From contig JAMPGO010000001.1 in the NCBI GenBank assembly GCA_023663905.1, positions 517,286-581,285 of the forward strand: a stretch of DNA of 64,000 nucleotides. The letters are read 5' to 3'. The stretch comes from Ruminococcus flavefaciens. Its GTDB lineage: Bacteria; Bacillota; Clostridia; Oscillospirales; Ruminococcaceae. This document shows, in pieces, positions 16,959-25,740 of this stretch; the stretch's first letter is position 1, and each line of letters starts with the position of its first letter. The position numbers and the translations under genes were made by a program. Below the pieces are notes generated by a model, which made no database searches, was not told the origin of the DNA, and saw only the letters and a program-made list of their open reading frames with translations.

Positions 16959-17735
16959 ATGAAAAATTTACTTTTTATAGGCGACGTTGTAGGAAAATCG
17001 GGCTGTGATTTCTTCTGCTCGAAAATCAGGGAAATCAAGAAGAAGTACAGCATTGATATTACAGTGGTGAATGCCGAGAACTCTGCGCAGGGAAACGGCA
17101 TAACACCGCTTTCCGCAAATACGCTGATAAGTTCGGGCGCAGATGTGCTGACTACGGGAAACCACGCATTCAAGCGAAAAGAAGCCCACGATATGTTCGA
17201 TTCCAACTCGGGTTGCATTATCCGTCCCGCAAACTATCCCGAAGGCTCTGCGCCCGGAAAAGGCGTGTGTATTCTCGATATGGGCGCATATTCCGTCTCT
17301 TTTGTAAATCTTATGGGTACGACATATATGGACGCTCTTGATAATCCTTTCAGCAAAATAGATGAGATTCTTGAGGATATTGATACGCCGAATATCTTCC
17401 TCGATTTCCACGCAGAAGCGACATCCGAGAAGAAGGCTATGGGGCATTACCTGACAGGCAGGGTTACAGGAGTTTTCGGCACTCACACGCACGTACAGAC
17501 GGCGGACGAGATGATTCTCGGCAGTCACACGGCATATATAACCGACGCAGGAATGACAGGACCTGAAATTTCGTGTCTCGGAATTGATATTCAGCCCGTG
17601 CTTACAAAATTCCGCTTCCGCACACCTTCCCGCTTTACCGAAGCCACAGGAAAATGTTTTCTTTGCGGAGTTTATGTCGAATTTAACGAAAAAACCGGCA
17701 AATCGCACAAAATAGAACGTGTAATTGTGAGATAA
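16959..17735 (+). CDS. ymdB: YmdB-family metallophosphoesterase (TIGR00282)
   Basis: A 258-residue cyclic-nucleotide phosphodiesterase-like protein. The metal ligands are in order: FIGDVVGKSG, NAENSAQGNGIT, TTGNHAFKRKE, DFHAEATSEK and GTHTHVQTAD. In Bacillus subtilis YmdB hydrolyses 2',3'-cAMP and affects biofilm versus motility decisions, and its gene is next to spoVS, as here. The length matches the family (about 264). Its spoVS neighbour has a separate promoter. Confidence 0.9.
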   Translation: MKNLLFIGDVVGKSGCDFFCSKIREIKKKYSIDITVVNAENSAQGNGITPLSANTLISSGADVLTTGNHAFKRKEAHDMFDSNSGCIIRPANYPEGSAPGKGVCILDMGAYSVSFVNLMGTTYMDALDNPFSKIDEILEDIDTPNIFLDFHAEATSEKKAMGHYLTGRVTGVFGTHTHVQTADEMILGSHTAYITDAGMTGPEISCLGIDIQPVLTKFRFRTPSRFTEATGKCFLCGVYVEFNEKTGKSHKIERVIVR

Positions 17736-17758
17736 TGCACAAAGTTTGTGTTAAACAC

Positions 17759-17787
17759 TTGCATTTTTCCTGAATATAATGTATAAT
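17759..17787 (+). promoter_or_regulatory. Promoter of spoVS
   Basis: TTGCAT (17759-17764) and TATAAT (17782-17787) are separated by 17 bases. A near-palindrome GTGTTAAACAC (17748-17758) abuts the -35 element and could bind a regulator. Confidence 0.65.
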
Positions 17788-17867
17788 GTATTTATAAAAT
17801 AGCCGTGAAAATAAGCTGTGTCTGTTTTTCGGCTTGTAAAATAATCCATATACAGGAGGGTCACACC

Positions 17868-18128
17868 GTGGAAATTTTAAAAGTGTCATCAAATTCAAAG
17901 CCTAATTCCGTTGCAGGTGCAATCGCCGGAGTTATCAGAGAACAGAAAGCCGTAGAAGTTCAGGCTGTCGGTGCAGGTGCTGCGAATCAGGCAATCAAGG
18001 CAATAGCAATTGCAAGAGGTTATCTCGCTCCGATAGGTATCGACCTTATCTGCATACCTGCTTTCGCAAACATTGAGATTGACGGCGAAGAGAGAACCGC
18101 TATGAAGCTTATCTGCGAACAGAGATAA
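17868..18128 (+). CDS. spoVS: Stage V sporulation protein S
   Basis: An 86-residue Alba-like protein (MEILKVSSNSKPNSVAGAIA...). It matches the known SpoVS protein in length and along its whole sequence (QAVGAGAANQAIKAIAIARG, DLICIPAFANIEIDGEERTA). The start is GTG at 17868, eight bases after AGGAGGG; an upstream ATG-initiated reading adds 21 unrelated residues and is rejected. SpoVS acts in spore coat and septation control but is also common in non-sporulating relatives. The gene order with ymdB is conserved in Firmicutes. Confidence 0.92.
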   Translation: MEILKVSSNSKPNSVAGAIAGVIREQKAVEVQAVGAGAANQAIKAIAIARGYLAPIGIDLICIPAFANIEIDGEERTAMKLICEQR

Positions 18129-18141
18129 TTCACAAGTTCTG

Positions 18142-18170
18142 AAAGCGGACATCACGTCCGCTTTTTCTTT
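18142..18170 (+). terminator. Terminator of spoVS
   Basis: A perfect 9-bp stem (18142-18150 with 18156-18164) is followed by a T-rich run. Confidence 0.85.
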
Positions 18171-18188
18171 TGTAAGGAGTCAAATTGT

Positions 18189-19109
18189 ATGAACATTGAA
18201 GTAAACAGAATCAATTCGGGAATTGCACAGAATCCCACAGAATATATCCGTTCCACAAACGAGGCGTATTTATGGCATATCACTGAAATCGCACGTAATA
18301 TCGCCGAAAACAGAGAGCAGAAGCCTGTTGTCCTGCTGTCAGGTCCGTCAGGCTCGGGAAAAACAACCACTGCGCTTATGCTTGCAAAGATACTCGGCGA
18401 AACGGGATGTCCGACCCACACGCTTTCTATGGACAATTATTTTAAGTCGCTGACGGACGAGGAACGTGAGCTTTCCGTACTCGGCAGGCTTGATTTGGAA
18501 TCGCCCGACAGGGTTGACAAGGATTTGCTGAACACACAGATTGAAGCTATCGAAAAATGCCGTGCTGTTGATATTCCGAAGTACGACTTTGCAGAATCAA
18601 GGCGGAACGGCATAAAAATGAATTTCAAGCGCAACGAGGGCGAGCTTGTTATTTTCGAGGGCATTCACGCACTCAACCCCGATGTTATAACAGTTCCCGA
18701 GAGCAGTATATGCAAGCTCTATGTAAGCGTAAGAACACGTATAGTGTGCGGAGATATTATTCTTCATCCGTCCAAAGTACGTCTTATGCGCCGTATGATT
18801 CGTGACAGGAATTTTCGCAGACGTTCGCTCCGTGAGACAATGAATATGTTCCAGAGCGTTGAATCGGGCGAAAACAAGTATATAATGCCATATAAGCACC
18901 GCTCGGACTATGATATTGATACATTTATGGCTTATGAAATGAACGTCTACAGAAACAGTTTGCTTGATGAGCTTAAAACAATGGGCGACGTTTCAGAGCT
19001 TGCGGACGTTACGGAGGTACTTGAAAATCTGGAAGCACTCGGCTCGGAAAATATAACTCCCGATTCGCTTATATGCGAGTTTATCGGCGGCGGAATGTTC
19101 AAATATTAA
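18189..19109 (+). CDS. Uridine kinase/phosphoribulokinase-like P-loop kinase
   Basis: A 306-residue protein with Walker A GPSGSGKTTT at about 52-61, followed by SMDNYFKSLTDEE, DLESPDRVD and VIFEGIHALNP, the order of motifs in uridine kinase and PRK enzymes. The first 45 residues extend the usual kinase and may help bind substrate. Related short kinases in Firmicutes are annotated only as nucleoside kinases, so the true substrate is unknown. The ribosome site is AAGGAGT. It is followed 18 bases later by the tandem membrane protein pair. Confidence 0.78.
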   Translation: MNIEVNRINSGIAQNPTEYIRSTNEAYLWHITEIARNIAENREQKPVVLLSGPSGSGKTTTALMLAKILGETGCPTHTLSMDNYFKSLTDEERELSVLGRLDLESPDRVDKDLLNTQIEAIEKCRAVDIPKYDFAESRRNGIKMNFKRNEGELVIFEGIHALNPDVITVPESSICKLYVSVRTRIVCGDIILHPSKVRLMRRMIRDRNFRRRSLRETMNMFQSVESGENKYIMPYKHRSDYDIDTFMAYEMNVYRNSLLDELKTMGDVSELADVTEVLENLEALGSENITPDSLICEFIGGGMFKY

Positions 19110-19127
19110 ACTATACGGGGATTATTA

Positions 19128-19679
19128 ATGGGGAATATTGACTACATCGAGCCTAATAAAATTGGTTATACGGAGCTTTCCAAAGAGGAGCGGATAATTA
19201 TTCTTAAATCAGAGCGAAAGTATATAAAAAGAATTTTGCGGTCTGCTTTTATTGCTGTAATCTTAATATTTATGGTATATGAATGGATAAGAGTTGTTTT
19301 TATTCGCCGTGAAATTGAACAGTTTTTGGATATATTTTATTTAATAATATACATCGTGTGTTTATTGGCAAGTATCAAGTCTGTTAACCATATCAAGTAT
19401 ACTGCCTCTGCCTACGGGACTGTAATCAAAAAAGATATTATAACGCAGAGAGTATTCGCAGGGAAGAAGTACAGGTATAAGCGGTATATCGCCGACCCTA
19501 TGCGTACCGACAGACCTACAGTCGAGCAGGAATTTTACTACCTCACGCTGAAACTTGCGGACGGCAGATATGTGCGCTATGTCAACTGCCTGCGTGATGA
19601 CTTTATTGCCATATCCGAAGGCGATACCGTACTTGCCGTGTGCTATGGGTTCAACGAAATAAAGTGGTATGTGATATAA
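19128..19679 (+). CDS. Membrane protein of unknown function, first of a tandem pair
   Basis: A 183-residue protein that I do not recognise. It has a charged N-terminus (YIEPNKIGYTELSKEERIII), two hydrophobic helices (about 43-62 and 73-92) and a C-terminal soluble domain containing TASAYGTVIKKDI and LKLADGRYVRYVNCLRDDF, probably a beta-barrel-like fold. Its last base is shared with the start of the next gene (TAATG), so translation is probably coupled. The next gene encodes a paralogue with almost the same 3' end. Confidence 0.6.
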   Translation: MGNIDYIEPNKIGYTELSKEERIIILKSERKYIKRILRSAFIAVILIFMVYEWIRVVFIRREIEQFLDIFYLIIYIVCLLASIKSVNHIKYTASAYGTVIKKDIITQRVFAGKKYRYKRYIADPMRTDRPTVEQEFYYLTLKLADGRYVRYVNCLRDDFIAISEGDTVLAVCYGFNEIKWYVI

Positions 19680-20257
19680 TGGGGACTATTAAATATGTTC
19701 AGCCAAACGAAATCGGTTACATTGAACTTTCCAAAGAGGAGAAAAAAATCATAAAGAAAACTATGAAACACTCCGTCAATCCAAATATTTTAACAATACT
19801 GTTTTTCAGTGAAAACAGAATCAGACGTGGTTTGCCATTGTCAATATTTTTACTAATTTTTCTGTCAGTAACCGTAAATAAGATTGACCGCATAGAGTGG
19901 ATTGTGCTTTTTGTGATATACTGTGCCTATATTTTATGTATGATTATGCTGTACATTCAGCCGAAAAAAGTCGAATATACAGCGTCTGCCTATGGTACTG
20001 TAGTAAAAAAAGAAATTGTACCTCAGAAAGTCATCAAGGGAATGAAATACACCTACAAAAAATTTTCCAATGATAATCCCGTAACGAGCAAGCCTGTCAC
20101 AGAACAGGATTTCTACTACCTTACGCTGAAACTTGCGGACGGCAGATATGTGCGCCACGTCAACTGCCTGCGTGATGATTTTCTTGCCGTATCCGAAGGC
20201 GATACCGTACTTGCCGTGTGCTATGGGTTCAACGAGATAAAAGGTTATATAATTTAA
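19679..20257 (+). CDS. Membrane protein of unknown function, second of a tandem pair
   Basis: A 192-residue paralogue of the preceding protein. It shares the QPNEIGYIELSKEE opening, two membrane helices, the TASAYGTVVKKEI motif and the C-terminal LADGRYVRHVNCLRDDF segment. The start at 19679 overlaps the previous stop; a longer reading from 19640 would lie within the upstream gene and is rejected. The membrane helices and the region between them have diverged, but the last 130 bases are about 95 % identical to those of the first gene, also at silent sites. Confidence 0.62.
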   Translation: MGTIKYVQPNEIGYIELSKEEKKIIKKTMKHSVNPNILTILFFSENRIRRGLPLSIFLLIFLSVTVNKIDRIEWIVLFVIYCAYILCMIMLYIQPKKVEYTASAYGTVVKKEIVPQKVIKGMKYTYKKFSNDNPVTSKPVTEQDFYYLTLKLADGRYVRHVNCLRDDFLAVSEGDTVLAVCYGFNEIKGYII

Positions 20258-20260
20258 CAG

Positions 20261-20299
20261 AAATCAGGGAATTTTTTTAAAATTTCCCTGATTTTTTTT
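20261..20299 (+). terminator. Terminator of the tandem membrane protein genes
   Basis: A 10-bp stem with the left arm AATCAGGGAA and a matching right arm ends in a run of eight T. Confidence 0.85.
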
Positions 20300-20324
20300 G
20301 TAACGACACTTATTTTAAAGCGAC
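20299..20324 (+). promoter_or_regulatory. Candidate ECF-type autoregulated promoter
   Basis: TGTAAC (20299-20304), 16 bases, then CGAC (20321-20324). This resembles the Bacillus sigma-X type consensus TGTAAC-N17-CGAC and lies 26 bases before the ECF sigma gene. No sigma-A promoter is visible in the same gap. Confidence 0.55.
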
Positions 20325-20349
20325 TAACTTACAGAAAGGCGGTGAGAGA

Positions 20350-20826
20350 ATGGCGGATGATATAAAATCCTACTACGAGGAACACGGAAGAAAAGTGTAT
20401 CTGTACCTGCTGAGTCTGTGCCGTAATGAAGATACTGCCGAAGAACTCACGCAGGAGACTTTTTATCAGGCTATACGCTCGCTGTCAAAATATCGTGGGG
20501 ACTGCTCCGTGTATACGTGGCTGTGCGGTATTGCGAAAAATATGTGGCTTCGTGAACTGAGACGGCAGAAAAACAATCCCATTGCCGAGCCTGATTACAC
20601 AGAAGCCGATTTATCACCTCCACCTGACATCGTAGCCGAATCGGAGAGCGGTAAAATGTCCCTGCTGAGACAGATTCACGCACTGCCCGAAACCGAAAAG
20701 GAAATAGTCCTGCTCCGTGCAACAGGCGAGCTGACATTCAGGGAAATCGGCGATATTTTCGGCAGAACAGAGAACTGGGCAAGAGTTACTTTTTACCGTG
20801 CGAAACAGAAGCTTAAGAAGGAGTGA
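20350..20826 (+). CDS. ECF-family RNA polymerase sigma factor
   Basis: A 158-residue sigma-70 factor with only regions 2 and 4, as in ECF (group IV) factors. Region 2 is at about 10-75 (LCRNEDTAEELTQETFYQAI and YTWLCGIAKNMW); region 4 is at about 105-155 (LPETEKEIVLLRATGELTFREIGDIFGRTENWARVTFYRAKQKL). It is followed six bases later by its likely anti-sigma factor. A promoter of ECF type lies just upstream, suggesting autoregulation, probably in response to envelope stress. Confidence 0.9.
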   Translation: MADDIKSYYEEHGRKVYLYLLSLCRNEDTAEELTQETFYQAIRSLSKYRGDCSVYTWLCGIAKNMWLRELRRQKNNPIAEPDYTEADLSPPPDIVAESESGKMSLLRQIHALPETEKEIVLLRATGELTFREIGDIFGRTENWARVTFYRAKQKLKKE

Positions 20827-20832
20827 TTTACA

Positions 20833-21507
20833 ATGAAGTGCAGTATTATCCGTGATTTGCTTCCGCTTTACTGCGATAAACTCACATCGGCGGAAAGCAA
20901 TGAGGAAATCGAAAATCATCTGCGCAGTTGTGCGGAATGCGCTGAAATCTATGAGAATATGTCGGAGGGAATTGATATGACTGAACAGGAGAAGAATATC
21001 CAACCGTTGAAGAAAGTGAAAATGCGATTTTTAATTAATCTTATCTGCGGTATACTTGGAACAGCTGTTGTGCTTTTCGGAGTATTTATACTTGTTTTCC
21101 GGGGAGTTGTTCCCATAAGCTCCGATAAACTTTCGTGGACTTTTGAGGAAAGTTCAATGACCGGTTTTAACGGCGAAGTTGATGACAACGGAAATTTTAT
21201 TGAAAATGAAAGATATGATATAAAATTCATTAACATAGTATTTACAGGCGACTGCTCCTGTACAAGGGAAAAAGGCAATTCTGAATATATTTATAATGAT
21301 GACGGAACTATTACCAAACAGCACCATATAACGATATATCCTGTTATAAAGCTTCCGTTTGATGACAGAGGTGAATATCCGAATCAGTACAGCTGGGGAT
21401 TCAGTGGATACAATGAGAATGATACTCTCACAATCCACTGCCGTGACAAGGATATGACATTCTATCTGAAAGACCTTGTTGAAGAAAGCGGTCTTACTTT
21501 GGAATAA
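20833..21507 (+). CDS. Membrane anti-sigma factor with zinc-finger domain
   Basis: A 224-residue protein. The N-terminal ZAS-type finger has His29, Cys33 and Cys36 (HLRSCAEC) with Cys14 as a likely fourth ligand. One membrane helix (about 66-90) follows, and then an extracytoplasmic domain of about 130 residues that I cannot assign. Position and layout show that it restrains the sigma factor encoded six bases upstream. The outer domain presumably senses the signal. Confidence 0.82.
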   Translation: MKCSIIRDLLPLYCDKLTSAESNEEIENHLRSCAECAEIYENMSEGIDMTEQEKNIQPLKKVKMRFLINLICGILGTAVVLFGVFILVFRGVVPISSDKLSWTFEESSMTGFNGEVDDNGNFIENERYDIKFINIVFTGDCSCTREKGNSEYIYNDDGTITKQHHITIYPVIKLPFDDRGEYPNQYSWGFSGYNENDTLTIHCRDKDMTFYLKDLVEESGLTLE

Positions 21508-21540
21508 CAAAAAGGGACTTTTTACAGTCCCTTTTGTTTA
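21507..21540. terminator. Bidirectional terminator between convergent units
   Basis: A perfect 9-bp stem (21511-21519 with 21525-21533), flanked by A and T runs on both sides, separates the anti-sigma gene from the ABC transporter operon. Confidence 0.85.
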
Positions 21541-23424
21541 TTATGAAAGCTCGAACATACCTGTGTAGAGCTGATAGTATTTGCCCTTCTGCTCAATAAG
21601 TGCGTCGTGATTGCCACGCTCGATAATCTTACCGTATTCAAGCACCATAATAGCGTGCGAATTGCGGACGGTCGAGAGTCTGTGGGCGATGACAAATACC
21701 GTTCTGCCCTCCATAAGCGAATCCATACCCTTTTCAATAAGCGCCTCTGTACGTGTATCAATCGAGCTGGTAGCCTCGTCAAGAATGAGTACAGGCGGAT
21801 TTGCAACCGCAGCTCGGGCAATCGCAAGAAGCTGTCGCTGTCCCTGCGAGAGATTAGCGCCGTCGGAGGTAAGCATAGTATTATAGCCGTTTTCAAGGTG
21901 AGTTATAAAGCTGTCGGCATTGGCAAGTTTTGCAGCAGCATAAACTTCCTCGTCAGTTGCGTCAAGCTTGCCGTAGCGGATATTGTCCATAACAGTACCC
22001 GTAAACAAGTGAGTATCCTGCAAAACAACCGACTGCGAACGTCTGAGGTCGCTTTTGCGGATTTTGTTGATGTTTATACCGTCGTATCTGATTTTTCCGT
22101 CGGGAACATCGTAGAATCTGTTAATCAGGTTTGTTATAGTGGTCTTGCCTGCTCCTGTTGAGCCGACAAACGCAATCTTCTGACCTGCCTGAGCATACAG
22201 GCTTATACCGTTGAGGACAGTTTTTTCGGGGTCGTAGCCGAAATAAACGTCGTCAAATTCAACGTGACCACGTACTTCCGTGTAAGTCACAGTGCCGTCA
22301 GCCTTGTGAGGATGTTTCCAAGCCCATATATCGCCGTTTTCGGATTCAACAAGCTCGCAGTTTTTGTTAACGGTCTTTACAAGAGTAACATAGCCGTCGT
22401 CAGCTTCGGGCTGTTCGTCAATAACCTTGAATATACGTTCCGCACCTGCAAGAGCCGTAAGGACGGAGTTGAGCTGTTGAGATACCTGAGTAATCGGCTG
22501 AGCGAACTGACGTGTGAACTGGAGATACGATACAACCTTGCCTATATTCATACCGCCGAAGCCGTTCACCGCCATAATACCGCCGACTATAGCTGTTGCG
22601 GCATAGTGCAGATAGGAGAGGTTATTCATAATCGGCATAAGGATATTGGCAAAGGTATTCGCACGGGTAGCCGCCTCGCAGAGTTCCTCGTTGAGCTTAT
22701 TAAACTCCTCATTCGCCTTATCCTCGTGGCAGAAAACTTTTACAACCTTCTGTCCGTCAATCATCTCCTCGATATAGCCGTTAGCCTTGCCTATAGCTTT
22801 CTGCTGTGCAATAAATCCCTTACTGCTTCTCTTGCCGATAAAGCCTATAACGTTTACGATGATAACGAGCATAACGACAACGATAATAGTGAGAATCCAG
22901 CTGTACCAGAGCATAAGGAAGAAAACGCCGACAATAGTTATTGCGGAGCTGATAAACTGTGCGATACTGTTGCTGAGCATTTCACGGAGCGTATCGGTAT
23001 CGTTGGTATAAAGCGACATCAGCTCGCCGTGAGTGTGCTTGTCAAAATATTTAATCGGTAGAGACTCCATTTTATTGAACAGGTCGTTTCTGATACGCAT
23101 AAGGGTTGTGGTTGAGATTTTCATCATCATACGCTGATACAGAAGCGTTGACAATGCGCCGACAGCGTAAATAATACCCATTCCTGCAAGAATCGCAATA
23201 AATCTTGCCTTATCCCAGTCGCCTTTCAGACCCTCCGCAAGATTATTTACAAGCGGAGTAAGCAGTGCATTTCCTGCGATACCTGCAACGGCGCTGAGTA
23301 TTACACCGACCACAACAAGCACGAAATGAACCTTGAAACCGTACATATAGCTGAAAATACGTTTTACTATGCCCTTTACATCGGAAGGCTTCTCGCCGGG
23401 CTTCATATTCTTTTTAGGCGGCAT
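21541..23424 (-). CDS. Heterodimeric ABC exporter, catalytically complete half
   Basis: A 627-residue half-transporter with six membrane helices (about 30-320) and an ATPase domain (about 385-620). Walker A is GSTGAGKTT, Walker B is LILDEATSSID with the catalytic Glu, and the H-loop is FVIAHRLS. The signature is LSQGQ in place of LSGGQ. Together with its partner it forms one normal and one degenerate ATP site, as in BmrCD, LmrCD or TmrAB. A 45-residue insertion (about 342-386) precedes the ATPase. Its start overlaps the partner's stop by one base (TAATG). The substrate is unknown, probably drugs or lipids. Confidence 0.9.
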   Translation of the reverse strand: MPPKKNMKPGEKPSDVKGIVKRIFSYMYGFKVHFVLVVVGVILSAVAGIAGNALLTPLVNNLAEGLKGDWDKARFIAILAGMGIIYAVGALSTLLYQRMMMKISTTTLMRIRNDLFNKMESLPIKYFDKHTHGELMSLYTNDTDTLREMLSNSIAQFISSAITIVGVFFLMLWYSWILTIIVVVMLVIIVNVIGFIGKRSSKGFIAQQKAIGKANGYIEEMIDGQKVVKVFCHEDKANEEFNKLNEELCEAATRANTFANILMPIMNNLSYLHYAATAIVGGIMAVNGFGGMNIGKVVSYLQFTRQFAQPITQVSQQLNSVLTALAGAERIFKVIDEQPEADDGYVTLVKTVNKNCELVESENGDIWAWKHPHKADGTVTYTEVRGHVEFDDVYFGYDPEKTVLNGISLYAQAGQKIAFVGSTGAGKTTITNLINRFYDVPDGKIRYDGININKIRKSDLRRSQSVVLQDTHLFTGTVMDNIRYGKLDATDEEVYAAAKLANADSFITHLENGYNTMLTSDGANLSQGQRQLLAIARAAVANPPVLILDEATSSIDTRTEALIEKGMDSLMEGRTVFVIAHRLSTVRNSHAIMVLEYGKIIERGNHDALIEQKGKYYQLYTGMFELS

Positions 23425-25151
23425 TATTCATCTCCTCCTTTCTGCTGTGAATCATATACTTCACGGTAAATAGAGCTTGATTTGAGAAGCTCGTCGTGAG
23501 TTCCTATATCAGTAATCCTGCCTTCGTCCATTACAATGATTCTGTCAGCGTCCTGTACAGACGAAATTCTCTGCGCAATGATAAACACTGTCGTTTCGGC
23601 AAGATTCTCACGGAATGCTTTTCTGATACTTGCGTCGGTAGCAGTATCAACGGCACTGGTCGAGTCGTCAAGAATCAGGATTTTCGGCTTTTTCAGCAAG
23701 GCTCTTGCAATACAGAGGCGCTGTTTCTGTCCACCCGAAACGTTTACACCGCCCTGACCCAAATCCTGCTCATAGCCGTTCGGGAAATTCATAACAAACT
23801 CGTGTGCGCAAGCCTGTTTGCAGGCTTCAATGATTTCCTCGTCGGTAGCTTCCGCATTACCCCATTTCAGATTCTCCTTGATAGTACCCGAGAAAAGCAC
23901 GTTCTTCTGAAGCACCATAGCAACCTGATTTCTGAGCGTATCGAGGTCGTATTTTCTTACGTCAATACCGCCGACGGAAACCTCGCCGTCCGTAGCGTCG
24001 TAAAGTCGTGGAATAAGCTGTACAAGCGATGTTTTGGATGAACCCGTACCGCCGATAATACCGATTGTTTCGCCCGATTTTATATCAAGATTGATTTTTT
24101 CAAGCGCAAGGTTATTCATATCCTTGAAATAGCTGAAACTTACGTTCTTAAAGCTTACAGAACCGTCCGGAACTTCTGCAACCGGCTTTTCAGCGGAAAC
24201 AATATCCGGCTCTTCTGTGAGAACTTCATATATACGCTGGATTGAAGCCCTTGAAATAACGAACATCATAAACATAAACGAGAGCATCATAAGCGACATA
24301 AGAATCTGACCTGTATATGTTACAAAAGTAGTGAGGTCTCCAAGCTCCATAGTACCGCCCGTAATCATATGACCGCCGAACCAGAGAATGGCGATAATGC
24401 TTGCATATATACATAACTGCATAAACGGCATTGTAAGAATGGTAAGCTTTTCGGCATTGAACTGTGCCTTGCGGACTTCTTCAGTATTGTTTGTAAACTT
24501 CTTCTTTTCATAATCCTCACGGACAAAAGCCTTGACTGTTCTTATGCCGATAAGATTTTCCTGAACGCCTGCATTCATATTGTCGTATTTTGTAAGCATA
24601 GCCTTGAAGCGAGGGTGTGCCTTTGTCATAATCAGTGCCATAGCGATTGCAAGCACAGGGATTGCGCACAGGAATATCAGCGACAGCCTTGAATTAAGCT
24701 TGATGGACATAATAAATGCCCATATCAACATCATAGGCGCACGGATTGCGGTTCTTATGAACATCATAAAAGCCATCTGTATGTTGGTTACGTCCGTTGT
24801 GAGACGTGTTGTCAGGGAAGCGGTCGAGAATTTATCGACGTTCGCAAATGAAAATCCCTGAACTTTTCTGAACAGCGCACCTCTGAGATTCTTTGCGAAT
24901 CCGACAGCGGCAACGGCACTGAATCTTCCTGCGACAGCTCCGAAAATAAGCGATACGACAGCCATAGCAACCATAAGCACACCCATTACGGCGACGTGCT
25001 TTATATTGCCTTTCTGAATGCCGTCGTTGATGATAGAAGCCGTAACATACGGGATAAGTACTTCCATAGCAACCTCGCCTATAATAGTTACAGGCGCAAG
25101 GATAGCCTGTTTTTTGTATTCTCCGACATAGGATAAAATTTTTTTCAGCAT
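23424..25151 (-). CDS. Heterodimeric ABC exporter, degenerate half
   Basis: A 575-residue half-transporter with six membrane helices and one ATPase domain. Walker A is GGTGSSKTS (the usual Gly before Lys is Ser), Walker B ends LILDDSTSAVD with Asp for the catalytic Glu, and the H-loop has Gln (IIAQRIS). Its signature VSGGQ is intact. This matches the non-hydrolysing half of known heterodimeric exporters. It lies one base after the MarR gene stop and is co-transcribed with it. Confidence 0.9.
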   Translation of the reverse strand: MLKKILSYVGEYKKQAILAPVTIIGEVAMEVLIPYVTASIINDGIQKGNIKHVAVMGVLMVAMAVVSLIFGAVAGRFSAVAAVGFAKNLRGALFRKVQGFSFANVDKFSTASLTTRLTTDVTNIQMAFMMFIRTAIRAPMMLIWAFIMSIKLNSRLSLIFLCAIPVLAIAMALIMTKAHPRFKAMLTKYDNMNAGVQENLIGIRTVKAFVREDYEKKKFTNNTEEVRKAQFNAEKLTILTMPFMQLCIYASIIAILWFGGHMITGGTMELGDLTTFVTYTGQILMSLMMLSFMFMMFVISRASIQRIYEVLTEEPDIVSAEKPVAEVPDGSVSFKNVSFSYFKDMNNLALEKINLDIKSGETIGIIGGTGSSKTSLVQLIPRLYDATDGEVSVGGIDVRKYDLDTLRNQVAMVLQKNVLFSGTIKENLKWGNAEATDEEIIEACKQACAHEFVMNFPNGYEQDLGQGGVNVSGGQKQRLCIARALLKKPKILILDDSTSAVDTATDASIRKAFRENLAETTVFIIAQRISSVQDADRIIVMDEGRITDIGTHDELLKSSSIYREVYDSQQKGGDE

Positions 25152-25152
25152 A

Positions 25153-25668
25153 TCAGGTCTCCTTTCTCATATCCATATTGTCCATTTTTTTGAGAAGCAT
25201 ACAGCAGAGTTCCATAGGATTGGAAAAATCGCTGTCAATGCCCTCGATTTCACGCATTTCGCCTACAATTCTTTCAAGGAATCCCATAAGTACGTTTTTT
25301 TCCTCTTCAGAAAAATCCTTGAAAATCAGCTTGTCATAATCATCAAAAATTTTTATAAAGCCTGTGATTTCCGAACGACCCTTGTCAGTGAGCGAAAGTC
25401 TCTTACAGCGCTGGTTATCCTCATCCACTGTTTTGGTGATGAGACCAGCTTTTTGCAGACGTTTTGTGGAAGTTGCAACCGATGCGGGCGAAACCCCGAG
25501 ACATTCAGCTATAGTCGCCTGTGTGCAGTGTTCGTTCTGCTCGATTGTTTTCATTATGGCAACCTGCCCGAAATGAATTGAAGATTTTTCGCTTATCCTG
25601 CGGATAAAAAAATGCCTTAGCAGGTGGATATTTTCAATCATCTCCACAAGCTGTTTGTTCTCAATCAT
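25153..25668 (-). CDS. MarR-family transcriptional regulator
   Basis: A 171-residue winged-helix repressor. The DNA-binding part is TQATIAECLGVSPASVATSTKRLQKAGLITK, followed by the wing DEDNQRCKRLSLTDKG. It is the first gene of an operon with the two ABC exporter halves, separated by a single base, the usual arrangement for an autoregulated drug-efflux unit. A perfect palindrome in its leader (25711-25724) is the likely operator. Confidence 0.9.
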   Translation of the reverse strand: MIENKQLVEMIENIHLLRHFFIRRISEKSSIHFGQVAIMKTIEQNEHCTQATIAECLGVSPASVATSTKRLQKAGLITKTVDEDNQRCKRLSLTDKGRSEITGFIKIFDDYDKLIFKDFSEEEKNVLMGFLERIVGEMREIEGIDSDFSNPMELCCMLLKKMDNMDMRKET

Positions 25669-25710
25669 ATATAAAAAACACCTCCGTAAAAATAATCAGC
25701 CGTACAGACA

Positions 25711-25724
25711 GTTAAACGTTTAAC
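25711..25724. promoter_or_regulatory. Likely MarR operator
   Basis: GTTAAACGTTTAAC is a perfect 14-base palindrome lying between the -10 box and the marR start codon, about where transcription has begun. A related GTTTAAAC palindrome occurs at 25843-25850, beside the citrate synthase promoter. Confidence 0.65.
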
Positions 25725-25740
25725 GGTTCTGCAATACTAT

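Noticed and set aside
16968-17708. Open frame of 246 codons antisense to the ymdB-like gene
   Set aside because: It is rich in Cys, His and Arg and has no motif; the phosphoesterase on the other strand is certain.
17805-17867. ATG-started longer SpoVS
   Set aside because: The extra 21 residues are unlike SpoVS, while GTG at 17868 has a good ribosome site and gives the exact family length.
19640-19678. Longer N-terminus for the second tandem membrane protein
   Set aside because: The extra 13 residues lie within the preceding gene; the TAATG overlap and the homology to the first paralogue fix the start at 19679.
22264-23061. Open frame of 265 codons on the plus strand
   Set aside because: It is antisense to the ABC exporter gene and shows no family motif; it results from the codon bias of the real gene.
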